DNA of 12,342 nt. It comes from Oscillospiraceae bacterium (GTDB lineage: Bacteria > Bacillota > Clostridia > Oscillospirales > Ruminococcaceae). A model generated the notes under the pieces. That model was not told the DNA's origin, did no database searches, and worked only from the letters and a program-made list of their open reading frames with translations. Shown one piece after another: positions 1 through 5,707 of this stretch (within the stretch, counting starts at the first letter, position 1; every line of letters begins with the position of its first letter). The translations under genes and the position numbers were made by a program. The DNA is taken from the NCBI GenBank assembly GCA_016302655.1, contig JAEDNF010000023.1, forward strand, positions 1 to 12,342, given 5' to 3'.

Positions 1-185
1 CCGCATCTTATTCCGTCAAGCCTTTCTATTACTTCATCAACAGGCATACCTTTTACAAGGTGTGCTATGCCCTGAAGATTTCCGCTGCAGCCGCCTATAA
101 CTTCAAGACCGGTTACCGTTTCATTCTCAATATCTATTATCATCTTACGGGAACATACTCCCTTAGGTGTATACTCAAATGTCAT
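1..185 (-). CDS. TSCPD domain protein, TIGR03905-like (partial, 3' end outside window)
   Basis: This is the first 61 codons of a small protein read leftward from the ATG at 183-185; the window start cuts off the C-terminus. It resembles the roughly 80-residue TSCPD-domain family (TIGR03905) with conserved cysteines. Cys11 (GVCSRK), Cys33 (GGCSGN) and Cys61 (GIRC) are visible, and a further Cys in the TSCPD motif itself would lie beyond the edge. Such domains also occur at the C-terminus of B12-dependent ribonucleotide reductases. The function of the free-standing protein is unknown; metal or redox chemistry through the cysteines is only an inference. An AGAAAGGA-type ribosome-binding site on the minus strand overlaps the end of the malic enzyme gene, whose stop is 14 nt away. 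The two genes are therefore probably co-transcribed and translationally coupled. Confidence 0.85.
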   Translation of the reverse strand, partial: MTFEYTPKGVCSRKMIIDIENETVTGLEVIGGCSGNLQGIAHLVKGMPVDEVIERLDGIRC

Positions 186-199
186 TTTCTTATCCTTTC

Positions 200-1360
200 T
201 TACTGCTGTGCAGCCTTTGCAACCGCATCGGCTACCGCTTGTGCAACCGACTTATCAAGAGGACTCGGTATGATATATTCTCTTGAGAGCTTGTCGGGGG
301 TGACTATATCTGCTATAGCATAAGCCGCCGCCTTTTTCATCTCTTCGGTTATTGCCTTCGCTCCGCACTGCAGTGCGCCCTTGAATATTCCGGGGAAAAC
401 AAGTACATTGTTTATCTGATTGGGGAAATCGCTTCTTCCCGTACCCACGATAAATGCGCCTGCATCAAGCGCCTTGTCGGGCATTATCTCGGGCTCGGGG
501 TTAGCCATAGCAAAGACTATCGACTTATCCGCCATAGACTTTACCATATCTTCCGTTACAAGACCGGGCCTTGATACGCCGATAAATACATCTGCGCCCT
601 TCATGGCGTCGGCGAGCTTACCCTTTATATTATCCTTGTTTGTTCTCGTTGCAATTTCTGCGTGAGCAGGATTTTCGTACTTGTCATCCTTATTGATTAT
701 GCCGTTGATATCGACCATTATAAGATCGCCGATACCCATTTCAAGCAGGAATGATCCTATTGCTATACCTGCGGCGCCTGCACCGTTTATTACTACCTTG
801 ACATCCTTCATCTGCTTGCCTGCACAGCGTACCGCATTGATAAGTGCCGCACCTACTACAACGGCTGTTCCGTGCTGGTCATCGTGGAATACGGGGATAT
901 CCAGCTTTTCTTTAAGTCTGCGTTCTATCTCAAAACATCTGGGTGCTGAGATATCCTCGATATTGATTCCGCCGAAGCTGTCGGAAATAAGCTCTATTGT
1001 TCTTACTATCTCATCGACATCCTTTGACTTTATGCATATCGGGAATGCGTCAACTCCTGCAAATTCTTTGAACAGACAGCATTTGCCCTCCATAACGGGC
1101 ATTCCTGCAAGGCCTCCTATATCTCCCAGTCCCAGTACCGCAGTACCGTCTGTAATAACCGCAACTAAGTTCTTGCGGCGTGTGAGCTTGTATGACAGAG
1201 AGGGATCCTTCTCTATCTCAAGACAAGCCTGTGCAACACCGGGGGTGTAGCACAGCGAGAGGTCTTCTCTTGTGTTGACGGGAGCTCTTGAAATTACCTC
1301 GATCTTTCCTTCCCATTCATAGTGCTTTTGGAGTGCCTGCTGTTTTATATCGGTTGCCAT
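200..1360 (-). CDS. NAD(P)-dependent malic enzyme (oxaloacetate-decarboxylating), short bacterial form
   Basis: Cytosolic enzyme that oxidatively decarboxylates malate to pyruvate and CO2 while reducing NAD(P)+. The 386-residue length matches the short bacterial malic enzymes without the phosphotransacetylase extension seen in MaeB. The N-terminal malic domain shows the catalytic Tyr38 (LCYTPGVA) and Lys93 (MEGKCC), the GLGDIGG segment near 77-83, and metal ligands Glu135, Asp136 and Asp161 (in HDDQHGTA). The C-terminal Rossmann domain has GAGAAG at 193-198. Asp217 at the end of the next strand (MVDING) favours NAD over NADP, which is an inference. All key residues are present. An AAGGAAGG site at 1370-1377 precedes the ATG with 9 nt spacing. 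It is the middle gene of the probable PHP - malic enzyme - TSCPD operon, with no separate promoter visible in the 28-nt upstream gap. It would supply pyruvate and reducing equivalents in a fermenter. Confidence 0.95.
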   Translation of the reverse strand: MATDIKQQALQKHYEWEGKIEVISRAPVNTREDLSLCYTPGVAQACLEIEKDPSLSYKLTRRKNLVAVITDGTAVLGLGDIGGLAGMPVMEGKCCLFKEFAGVDAFPICIKSKDVDEIVRTIELISDSFGGINIEDISAPRCFEIERRLKEKLDIPVFHDDQHGTAVVVGAALINAVRCAGKQMKDVKVVINGAGAAGIAIGSFLLEMGIGDLIMVDINGIINKDDKYENPAHAEIATRTNKDNIKGKLADAMKGADVFIGVSRPGLVTEDMVKSMADKSIVFAMANPEPEIMPDKALDAGAFIVGTGRSDFPNQINNVLVFPGIFKGALQCGAKAITEEMKKAAAYAIADIVTPDKLSREYIIPSPLDKSVAQAVADAVAKAAQQ

Positions 1361-1388
1361 TTTTCTTTTCCTTCCTTTTGCCCGGATT

Positions 1389-2234
1389 TTATTTAGTCTT
1401 TCTCTTCAGTATGCGCTGAAGCGAAGCGTCGGGGGTATAATTTGTACCTATTGCTATCGGATAGTGGTTATAGAAACCGTGGAAATCCGAACCGCCGGTA
1501 GTAATGAGATTATGTTCCTGTGCTATTTTCATAAGGCGGTCACGCTGATGTTCATCTGCACTCTGGTGCCAGATCTCAACGCCGTCTATCTTTCCTGCCG
1601 CCGCAAGCTCTTCAAGAAGCTCGTAATTATCGAATACCGCAGGGTGTGCAAGCACGGCAATTCCGCCTGCGGAATGGATAAGCTCAAGCACAAAGTGCAC
1701 CTCGGGGTAGTCCTGCATATCGGTGCTGACTTCTTCCGCACAAAGTCCCGTCACGGGATTGAACAGCTCTTCATACACCTTTCCGTAAAGGTCGGTCGTA
1801 TAGCCGTAATCCATAAGTGCGTGCATGATATGGCACTTGAATATGACCTTACTGCCTGTGGCATAGCGCAGTATGCTCTCAAGCGTAATAGGGTACTTTT
1901 CAAGAATCTTCATAGCCATCTGCTTGCCACGCTTCTTACGAAGCTCACAGGTACGCAGACACAGTCCTTCAAGTCGGTTGGGCTTTTCGGGATTGTAGCA
2001 GATTATATGAGCCTTGGTGCCGTGAGCGCTGTCGTATGTAGAAAACTCAACTGCGGGGATAACATTTACTCCGTAGCGTTCTCCGAGTACTACAGCCCTT
2101 GAAGCAGACGAGAGCGTGTCATGGTCGGTTATCGCAAAATAGTCGATTCCGTAGCGCTTTGCCTGCGCAATAGTTTCCTCAAGACCGAGGGATCCGTCAG
2201 ACATTGTAGTGTGACAATGTAAATCAGCCTTCAT
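1389..2234 (-). CDS. PHP-domain metal-dependent phosphoesterase (YciV/TrpH-like, COG0613)
   Basis: A 281-residue cytosolic protein of the polymerase-and-histidinol-phosphatase superfamily. Family members of this size hydrolyse nucleoside 3',5'-bisphosphates such as pAp, or trim RNA 5' ends (RNase AM/YciV). The substrate here is inferred, not shown. The full metal set is visible: His6 and His8 (DLHCH), Asp13 (SDGS), His38 in TDHDT, Glu63 (AVEFS), His76, His135, His197 (LAHP), and Asp250 and His252 (GGSDFHG). An insert at about 80-180 between the metal motifs is typical of the family. I chose the ATG at 2234 because an AGAAGGG ribosome-binding site lies 7 nt upstream and the protein then starts directly with the first metal motif. 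The reading frame stays open to an ATG at 2285, but the extra 17 residues (KQTQRKKGTE-like) are not family-like and would cover the ribosome-binding site. First gene of the operon that continues into the malic enzyme. Confidence 0.9.
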   Translation of the reverse strand: MKADLHCHTTMSDGSLGLEETIAQAKRYGIDYFAITDHDTLSSASRAVVLGERYGVNVIPAVEFSTYDSAHGTKAHIICYNPEKPNRLEGLCLRTCELRKKRGKQMAMKILEKYPITLESILRYATGSKVIFKCHIMHALMDYGYTTDLYGKVYEELFNPVTGLCAEEVSTDMQDYPEVHFVLELIHSAGGIAVLAHPAVFDNYELLEELAAAGKIDGVEIWHQSADEHQRDRLMKIAQEHNLITTGGSDFHGFYNHYPIAIGTNYTPDASLQRILKRKTK

Positions 2235-2241
2235 TTCAGTA

Positions 2242-2248
2242 CCCTTCT
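2242..2248 (-). promoter_or_regulatory. Ribosome-binding site that decides the PHP gene start
   Basis: On the minus strand this reads AGAAGGG and ends 7 nt before the ATG at 2234. It supports that internal start over the upstream ATG at 2285, which has no comparable site. Confidence 0.7.
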
Positions 2249-2298
2249 TTCTTTGCGTTTGCTTTAAGCGTGCAGTAAACCGCACAGCACATTATAAT

Positions 2299-2327
2299 AT
2301 TATAACACTTTTATAAGTGTAATGCAA
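2299..2327 (-). promoter_or_regulatory. Sigma-A-type promoter of the PHP - malic enzyme - TSCPD operon
   Basis: On the minus strand a TTGCAT -35 box (2322-2327) is followed after exactly 17 nt by a consensus TATAAT -10 box (2299-2304). Transcription would start near 2292, giving a leader of about 58 nt. The -10 is the start of a longer TATAATATTATA string, so a second TATAAT lies just downstream at 2291-2296. The -35 is weak (three of six consensus bases), which would suit an activated or modest promoter. Confidence 0.65.
2305..2320. repeat. Perfect inverted repeat between -35 and -10 of the PHP operon promoter (candidate operator)
   Basis: ACACTT and AAGTGT arms of 6 bp, separated by 4 A/T bases, fill 16 of the 17 spacer positions of the PHP operon promoter. 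A protein bound here would block RNA polymerase, so the placement is that of a repressor operator. The outer ACAC/GTGT bases resemble one NrdR box, but the centre does not fit the consensus and there is no second box. The Rex consensus does not fit either. The cognate regulator is unknown. Confidence 0.4.
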
Positions 2328-2371
2328 CATTTTTTGTAAATCTATAGGTTTTTCTGTCATAAATTACAAAA

Positions 2372-2404
2372 CAGGCAGCCCCGCTTTTTCGGCGGGAATG
2401 CCTG
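2372..2404 (-). terminator. Intrinsic terminator after the DUF624 gene
   Basis: On the minus strand a stem forms from CAGGCA/TGCCTG (6 bp), a 2x2 internal loop and CCCGC/GCGGG (5 bp), closed by a seven-base loop rich in A on the transcribed strand. A TTTTGTAATTT tract follows at once. The stem begins 8 nt after the DUF624 stop codon. It separates that gene from the PHP operon promoter downstream. Confidence 0.85.
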
Positions 2405-2412
2405 CTATACGC

Positions 2413-3237
2413 TTATTTTATAACCTTGCCGTGAGCCTTTGGCGCTGCCTTAATCTCCTTTTCCGTGCCGCCTCTGTCAACGAATACTGCGCCTTCGTCA
2501 CTCTCATCGCTGCCTACGGGACTAAGCTCGGGATTGGTTTCGCCCCGCTCCTCATAATAAGGATTGATTATATACTTCTGAATTACGGGATAGCAGATGA
2601 AAGTTGTGGTAAAACAAATCAGCGAAAGCGGAAGGAAAATGACTACAAATATCGAGAAAGGCAGGAACATCACCACAAGAGTAATGATCGCCACATTGAT
2701 GATGAATGCAAGTATATTATGCTTTACGCCGAGGAATACAAGGAAAACCGCATTCTTAAGGATAGCCTTGAGGCTGAGTTTCAGCGCTATTATCTCAAGA
2801 TAGATATAGAAGTGCATAATGAAAATTACAGTTGCACAGCAGATAAATATGCAGGCAAAGACCATATACTCATCGGGCAGTTTTTCGGCATAGAGGAAAT
2901 TTACCGCCGATACAAAAAGCGAAGCTATGCAGATAACATCAACAATGCCTATTGCAACAGACTGCTTGAAATTTTTCTTGAATGCCGTGAAAAACTCATC
3001 AAATACAAAGCAGGGCTGCTCAAGAATAAACTTTCTCATAACATGAGTCAGAGCGGCTGTTGCCGGTCCGAATGTGATAACGGGTAAGCAGAAAAGTAAA
3101 TAGAGCATATTCAGCTCGATAATTTTCCAGAACTTTCTGCCGAATATCTCCCAGTATCTGAAGAAAGGTTTTTTCTGAGGGGCGGTTTTTGATACACCTT
3201 TGCCCGAACTCTGATAATCAAATAACTTGAATGCCAA
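2413..3237 (-). CDS. DUF624/YesL-like integral membrane protein
   Basis: A 274-residue membrane protein of the DUF624 (YesL) family, whose molecular role is not established; members often sit beside carbohydrate-uptake genes, but none is near here. The N-terminal region has FFRYWEIFGRKFWKII, typical of the family, leading into the first membrane segment at about 38-58 (ending LPVITFGPATAAL). Further hydrophobic segments lie near 92-116, 124-148, 163-183 and 185-220, giving five or six in all. After NPYYEE (about 225-230) there is a hydrophilic tail of some 45 residues rich in Glu, Asp and Lys, beyond the usual end of the family. The start is TTG at 3235-3237, chosen because AAGGAG lies 8 nt upstream and no in-frame ATG fits. 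The gene has its own promoter and terminator and looks monocistronic. Confidence 0.85.
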   Translation of the reverse strand: MAFKLFDYQSSGKGVSKTAPQKKPFFRYWEIFGRKFWKIIELNMLYLLFCLPVITFGPATAALTHVMRKFILEQPCFVFDEFFTAFKKNFKQSVAIGIVDVICIASLFVSAVNFLYAEKLPDEYMVFACIFICCATVIFIMHFYIYLEIIALKLSLKAILKNAVFLVFLGVKHNILAFIINVAIITLVVMFLPFSIFVVIFLPLSLICFTTTFICYPVIQKYIINPYYEERGETNPELSPVGSDESDEGAVFVDRGGTEKEIKAAPKAHGKVIK

Positions 3238-3245
3238 GATAACAA

Positions 3246-3251
3246 CTCCTT
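3246..3251 (-). promoter_or_regulatory. Ribosome-binding site supporting the TTG start of the DUF624 gene
   Basis: On the minus strand AAGGAG ends 8 nt before TTG at 3235-3237. This near-perfect site is the main reason to accept a rare TTG start. The stop codon of a possible 19-codon leader ORF (3250-3309) overlaps its first bases. Confidence 0.8.
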
Positions 3252-3323
3252 AACGAATTCGTATTGCCGGGGAAATAATCAGATAATAACGCAATAATGT
3301 TAACAGCATTTAAATGACCGCTT

Positions 3324-3344
3324 CGGCAACACGAAAAATTGCCG
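3324..3344 (-). repeat. Hairpin at the 5' end of the DUF624 transcript
   Basis: CGGCAA and TTGCCG form perfect 6-bp arms around a 9-nt loop. The predicted transcription start is near 3344, so the hairpin would be the first element of the mRNA. It may protect the 5' end from decay or play a regulatory role. No run of U follows it, so it is not a terminator. Confidence 0.45.
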
Positions 3345-3350
3345 TATAAT

Positions 3351-3379
3351 ATTATACAATAATTTTTGTCGAAATGCAA
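3351..3379 (-). promoter_or_regulatory. Sigma-A-type promoter of the DUF624 gene
   Basis: On the minus strand TTGCAT (3374-3379), a 17-nt spacer and TATAAT (3351-3356) match the layout of the PHP operon promoter, including a TATAATATTATA string running through the -10. The 14 bases at 3344-3357 form a perfect A/T-rich palindrome. The predicted leader to the TTG start is about 107 nt, long for this window. Confidence 0.65.
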
Positions 3380-3416
3380 GGCACAAATAGGAATATTGTA
3401 TAAAAATAATGCTCTC

Positions 3417-3442
3417 GGCGGCTTCTTTGCACCTGAAGCGCC
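3417..3442. repeat. Imperfect inverted repeat in the divergent promoter region
   Basis: GGC-G-GCTTC and GAAGC-GCC arms form an 8-bp stem with one bulged G and a 9-nt loop. It lies just upstream of the dus -35 box and between the two divergent promoters. Without a U-tract on either strand it is not a terminator. It could be a regulator site or chance. Confidence 0.3.
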
Positions 3443-3450
3443 ATAAACTA

Positions 3451-3479
3451 TTGAATCCGAAGCCAAAAAGTGATATAAT
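3451..3479 (+). promoter_or_regulatory. Sigma-A-type promoter of the dus operon
   Basis: TTGAAT (3451-3456), a 17-nt spacer and a consensus TATAAT (3474-3479) lie 31 nt upstream of the dus GTG start. The expected leader is about 25 nt and ends with the GAAAGGA ribosome-binding site at 3496-3502. Confidence 0.75.
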
Positions 3480-3510
3480 TGAATAAATATCGGCTGAAAG
3501 GAACAGGCGT

Positions 3511-4494
3511 GTGGAACTCATCACAATAGGCAATGTTAAAATAGAAAAAACGGCTTCTCTTGCGCCTATGGCTTCGGTCGCAGACAAAGCTATGCGCACC
3601 ATGTGCAAGAAATACGGGGCGGCGATGCTGACAGGAGAGATGGCAAGCGCAAAAGGGCTGTGCTACTCCGACAGAAAAACACAGCAGCTGCTTGCCGTGA
3701 CCGAAGAAGAACGCCCGATGGCAATACAGCTCTTCGGCAGTGAGCCCGAGTTTATGGCAAAGGCGGCAGTCATAGCGTCCGAGTATAAACCCGATATAAT
3801 AGATATAAACTGCGGTTGCCCCGTGCCTAAGGTTGCAGGCAACGGCGCAGGTTCTGCGCTTATGAAGGATACCGTACTGCTTGGAAAAATAGTTGAGGCG
3901 GTCGTAAGGGCGGTCGATATACCCGTTACCGTCAAGATAAGAAAAGGCTGGGACGAAAGCAGCGTCAATGCCGTGCAGGCGGCACTTGCCGCACAGGAAA
4001 GCGGTGCGGCGGCGGTAGCCGTTCACGGCAGAACAAAAAGCCAGATGTACAGCGGAAAAGCCGACCTTGATATAATAGCCGAAGTAAAGCAGGCGCTGAA
4101 GATACCGGTTATAGGCAACGGCGATGTGGACAGCGGTGAAAGCTGCAAGCGAATGTACGAATACACGGGCTGTGATCTTGTTATGGTAGGCAGAGCCGCC
4201 TGCGGCAGACCGTGGATATTTTCGCAGATAAGGCATTATCTCGAAACGGGAGAAACGCTCGCAGAGCCGTCAGCCGATGAACAGCTTGAAATAATGAAAG
4301 AGCATATTTATCTGCTGTGCGAGGATAAAGGCGAGTATATAGGCATGAAAGAGGCGAGAAAACACGCCGCATGGTATCTTAAAGGCAGACCGGGTGCGGC
4401 AAAGCTCCGCAATATGTGCGGAAGTCTTTCAACCCTTGATGATTTTGATAAGATGCTGGAACTGATAAGAAATCCAGACAGGCAGGATATATAA
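3511..4494 (+). CDS. dus: tRNA-dihydrouridine synthase, DusB/NifR3-like
   Basis: FMN-dependent cytosolic enzyme that uses NADPH to reduce specific uridines in the tRNA D-loop or variable region to dihydrouridine. The 327-residue TIM-barrel protein shows APM at 19-20 (flavin phosphate region), Gln73 (AIQLFG), the DINCGCP motif with catalytic Cys103, Lys142 (VKIRKGW), His172 (VHGRT), IGNGD at 201-205 and MVGRA at 225-229. A helical tRNA-binding domain follows from about residue 255. The Cys just before the catalytic GCP (Cys101) is unusual, as Met or Phe is more common there. The start is GTG, with GAAAGGA 8 nt upstream. It heads the operon and is followed 18 nt later by the DUF815 ATPase. The DusB subgroup is assigned by motif and length; the exact uridine modified cannot be read from the sequence. 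Confidence 0.93.
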   Translation: MELITIGNVKIEKTASLAPMASVADKAMRTMCKKYGAAMLTGEMASAKGLCYSDRKTQQLLAVTEEERPMAIQLFGSEPEFMAKAAVIASEYKPDIIDINCGCPVPKVAGNGAGSALMKDTVLLGKIVEAVVRAVDIPVTVKIRKGWDESSVNAVQAALAAQESGAAAVAVHGRTKSQMYSGKADLDIIAEVKQALKIPVIGNGDVDSGESCKRMYEYTGCDLVMVGRAACGRPWIFSQIRHYLETGETLAEPSADEQLEIMKEHIYLLCEDKGEYIGMKEARKHAAWYLKGRPGAAKLRNMCGSLSTLDDFDKMLELIRNPDRQDI

Positions 4495-4512
4495 GACGGA
4501 AAGGACAGCAAA

Positions 4513-5706
4513 ATGAAAGAAACAGCTAATAAACTCAAATCTCTGACCGCATTTGACATAAGCGGCGACTACATAATAGCTCAGTTTGAAAAGCTTGCAA
4601 GCGACGACGAGGGCACGGCGATAGAAGCGTATTCAAACATCACAAGCTATCTTCTTACCCATGACAAGACGCTGGCGGATTATCTTCGTGAGCTTCTGAC
4701 CTATGCGGATTCAAAGCTTATCGAAAGCTACATAAAAAAAGAAGATCAGTCAAAGCTCTATGCGATAGAGTACGATGTGTCGGTCATAAAAGAGCTTGCA
4801 AAGATGTCCGCACACAAGCTCAAAGATTATCTTTTCCAGAAGTTCAACGATAATTTCATCTTCTCTCTTCCGGAATATGTGACGGGCGGATTTGACTGCA
4901 ACGCAGATTATTTCATCCGTCATATCAGCGAGAACGGAAGCGGGATCTATGCAAAATACAAGGCATTTGTATATGAAAAAGGCGAGCTTCAGCCTATTGA
5001 AAAGCCCGACGCAATACGGCTTTCCGACCTTAAGAAATACGAGGCTCAGAGAAAGCAGATAGTAGACAACACAAGAGCGTTCATCGCAGGACACCCTGCT
5101 GACAACGCCCTGCTTTACGGCGACAGAGGTACGGGCAAGTCTTCTACCGTAAAGGCGCTTTTAAACGAATATTCAAATCTTCGTATCGTACAGGTGGACA
5201 AGAAGGATGTTGCCTGCCTGCCCGAGCTTTACAAGACGCTGAGCGAAAATCCGCTGAAATTCATCATATTCATTGACGATTTATCATTCAGCGAAAACGA
5301 CGAGGGCTTCGGAGTGCTGAAAAAAGTGCTTGAAGGCTCGGTATGCGGCAGACCGTCAAACATACTGATATATGCTACAACAAACCGCCGCCACCTTATC
5401 AAAGAAACCGAAAGCAGCCGTATGGGAGACAATGTTCACAGTGCCGACGAGATAGACGAAAATATGTCGCTGTCCGACAGATTCGGACTGTTTGTGACAT
5501 TCCTTGCGCCTAATAAGGAAACCTACCTTGAGATAGTAAGAAGCATCGTTCTTGACAGAGGAATCATTATAGATGTAGAAAAGCTTGACAGATGCGCCGA
5601 AAGATTTGCACTCAAGAGAAACGGCAGATCGCCAAGAACGGCAAGACAGTTCGCCGACAGCCTGCAGTCAAAGCTGGCGCTCGGCATAGACCCGGAGAAG
5701 ATGTAA
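4513..5706 (+). CDS. DUF815 family AAA-type ATPase
   Basis: A 397-residue cytosolic protein of the DUF815 family, which carries a AAA-like ATPase core of unknown biological role. The N-terminal half (about 1-170) is helical and specific to the family. The ATPase core follows: Walker A GDRGTGKSS at 203-211 (Lys209), Walker B FIIFIDD ending in Asp255-Asp256, sensor 1 at YATTNRRHL (Asn291), a candidate arginine finger at Arg323 (SDRFG) and sensor 2 in GRSPRTARQF (Arg375). All ATP-binding and hydrolysis residues are present, so it should be active. The GGAAAGGA ribosome-binding site at 4498-4505 is 7 nt from the ATG. The gene sits between dus and a binding lipoprotein, with only one base between its stop and the next ATG. 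The partners it acts on are not evident. Confidence 0.9.
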   Translation: MKETANKLKSLTAFDISGDYIIAQFEKLASDDEGTAIEAYSNITSYLLTHDKTLADYLRELLTYADSKLIESYIKKEDQSKLYAIEYDVSVIKELAKMSAHKLKDYLFQKFNDNFIFSLPEYVTGGFDCNADYFIRHISENGSGIYAKYKAFVYEKGELQPIEKPDAIRLSDLKKYEAQRKQIVDNTRAFIAGHPADNALLYGDRGTGKSSTVKALLNEYSNLRIVQVDKKDVACLPELYKTLSENPLKFIIFIDDLSFSENDEGFGVLKKVLEGSVCGRPSNILIYATTNRRHLIKETESSRMGDNVHSADEIDENMSLSDRFGLFVTFLAPNKETYLEIVRSIVLDRGIIIDVEKLDRCAERFALKRNGRSPRTARQFADSLQSKLALGIDPEKM

Positions 5707-5707
5707 G

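Noticed and set aside
2235..2285. Longer start for the PHP protein at the ATG at 2285
   Set aside because: The added 17 residues are basic and unlike the family N-terminus, and a good ribosome-binding site lies right before the internal ATG at 2234.
2305..2320. NrdR or Rex binding site
   Set aside because: Only the outer ACAC/GTGT bases fit an NrdR box, the centre does not, and the usual second box is missing. The arms do not fit the Rex consensus.
2398..3087. 229-codon plus-strand frame opposite the DUF624 gene
   Set aside because: The product is Lys/Tyr/Glu-rich without family features, and the frame begins inside the terminator hairpin. The minus-strand frame gives a coherent membrane protein.
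3448..4236. 262-codon minus-strand frame antisense to dus
   Set aside because: It covers the dus promoter and catalytic half in antisense and its product has no recognisable domain. The sense frame carries all Dus motifs.
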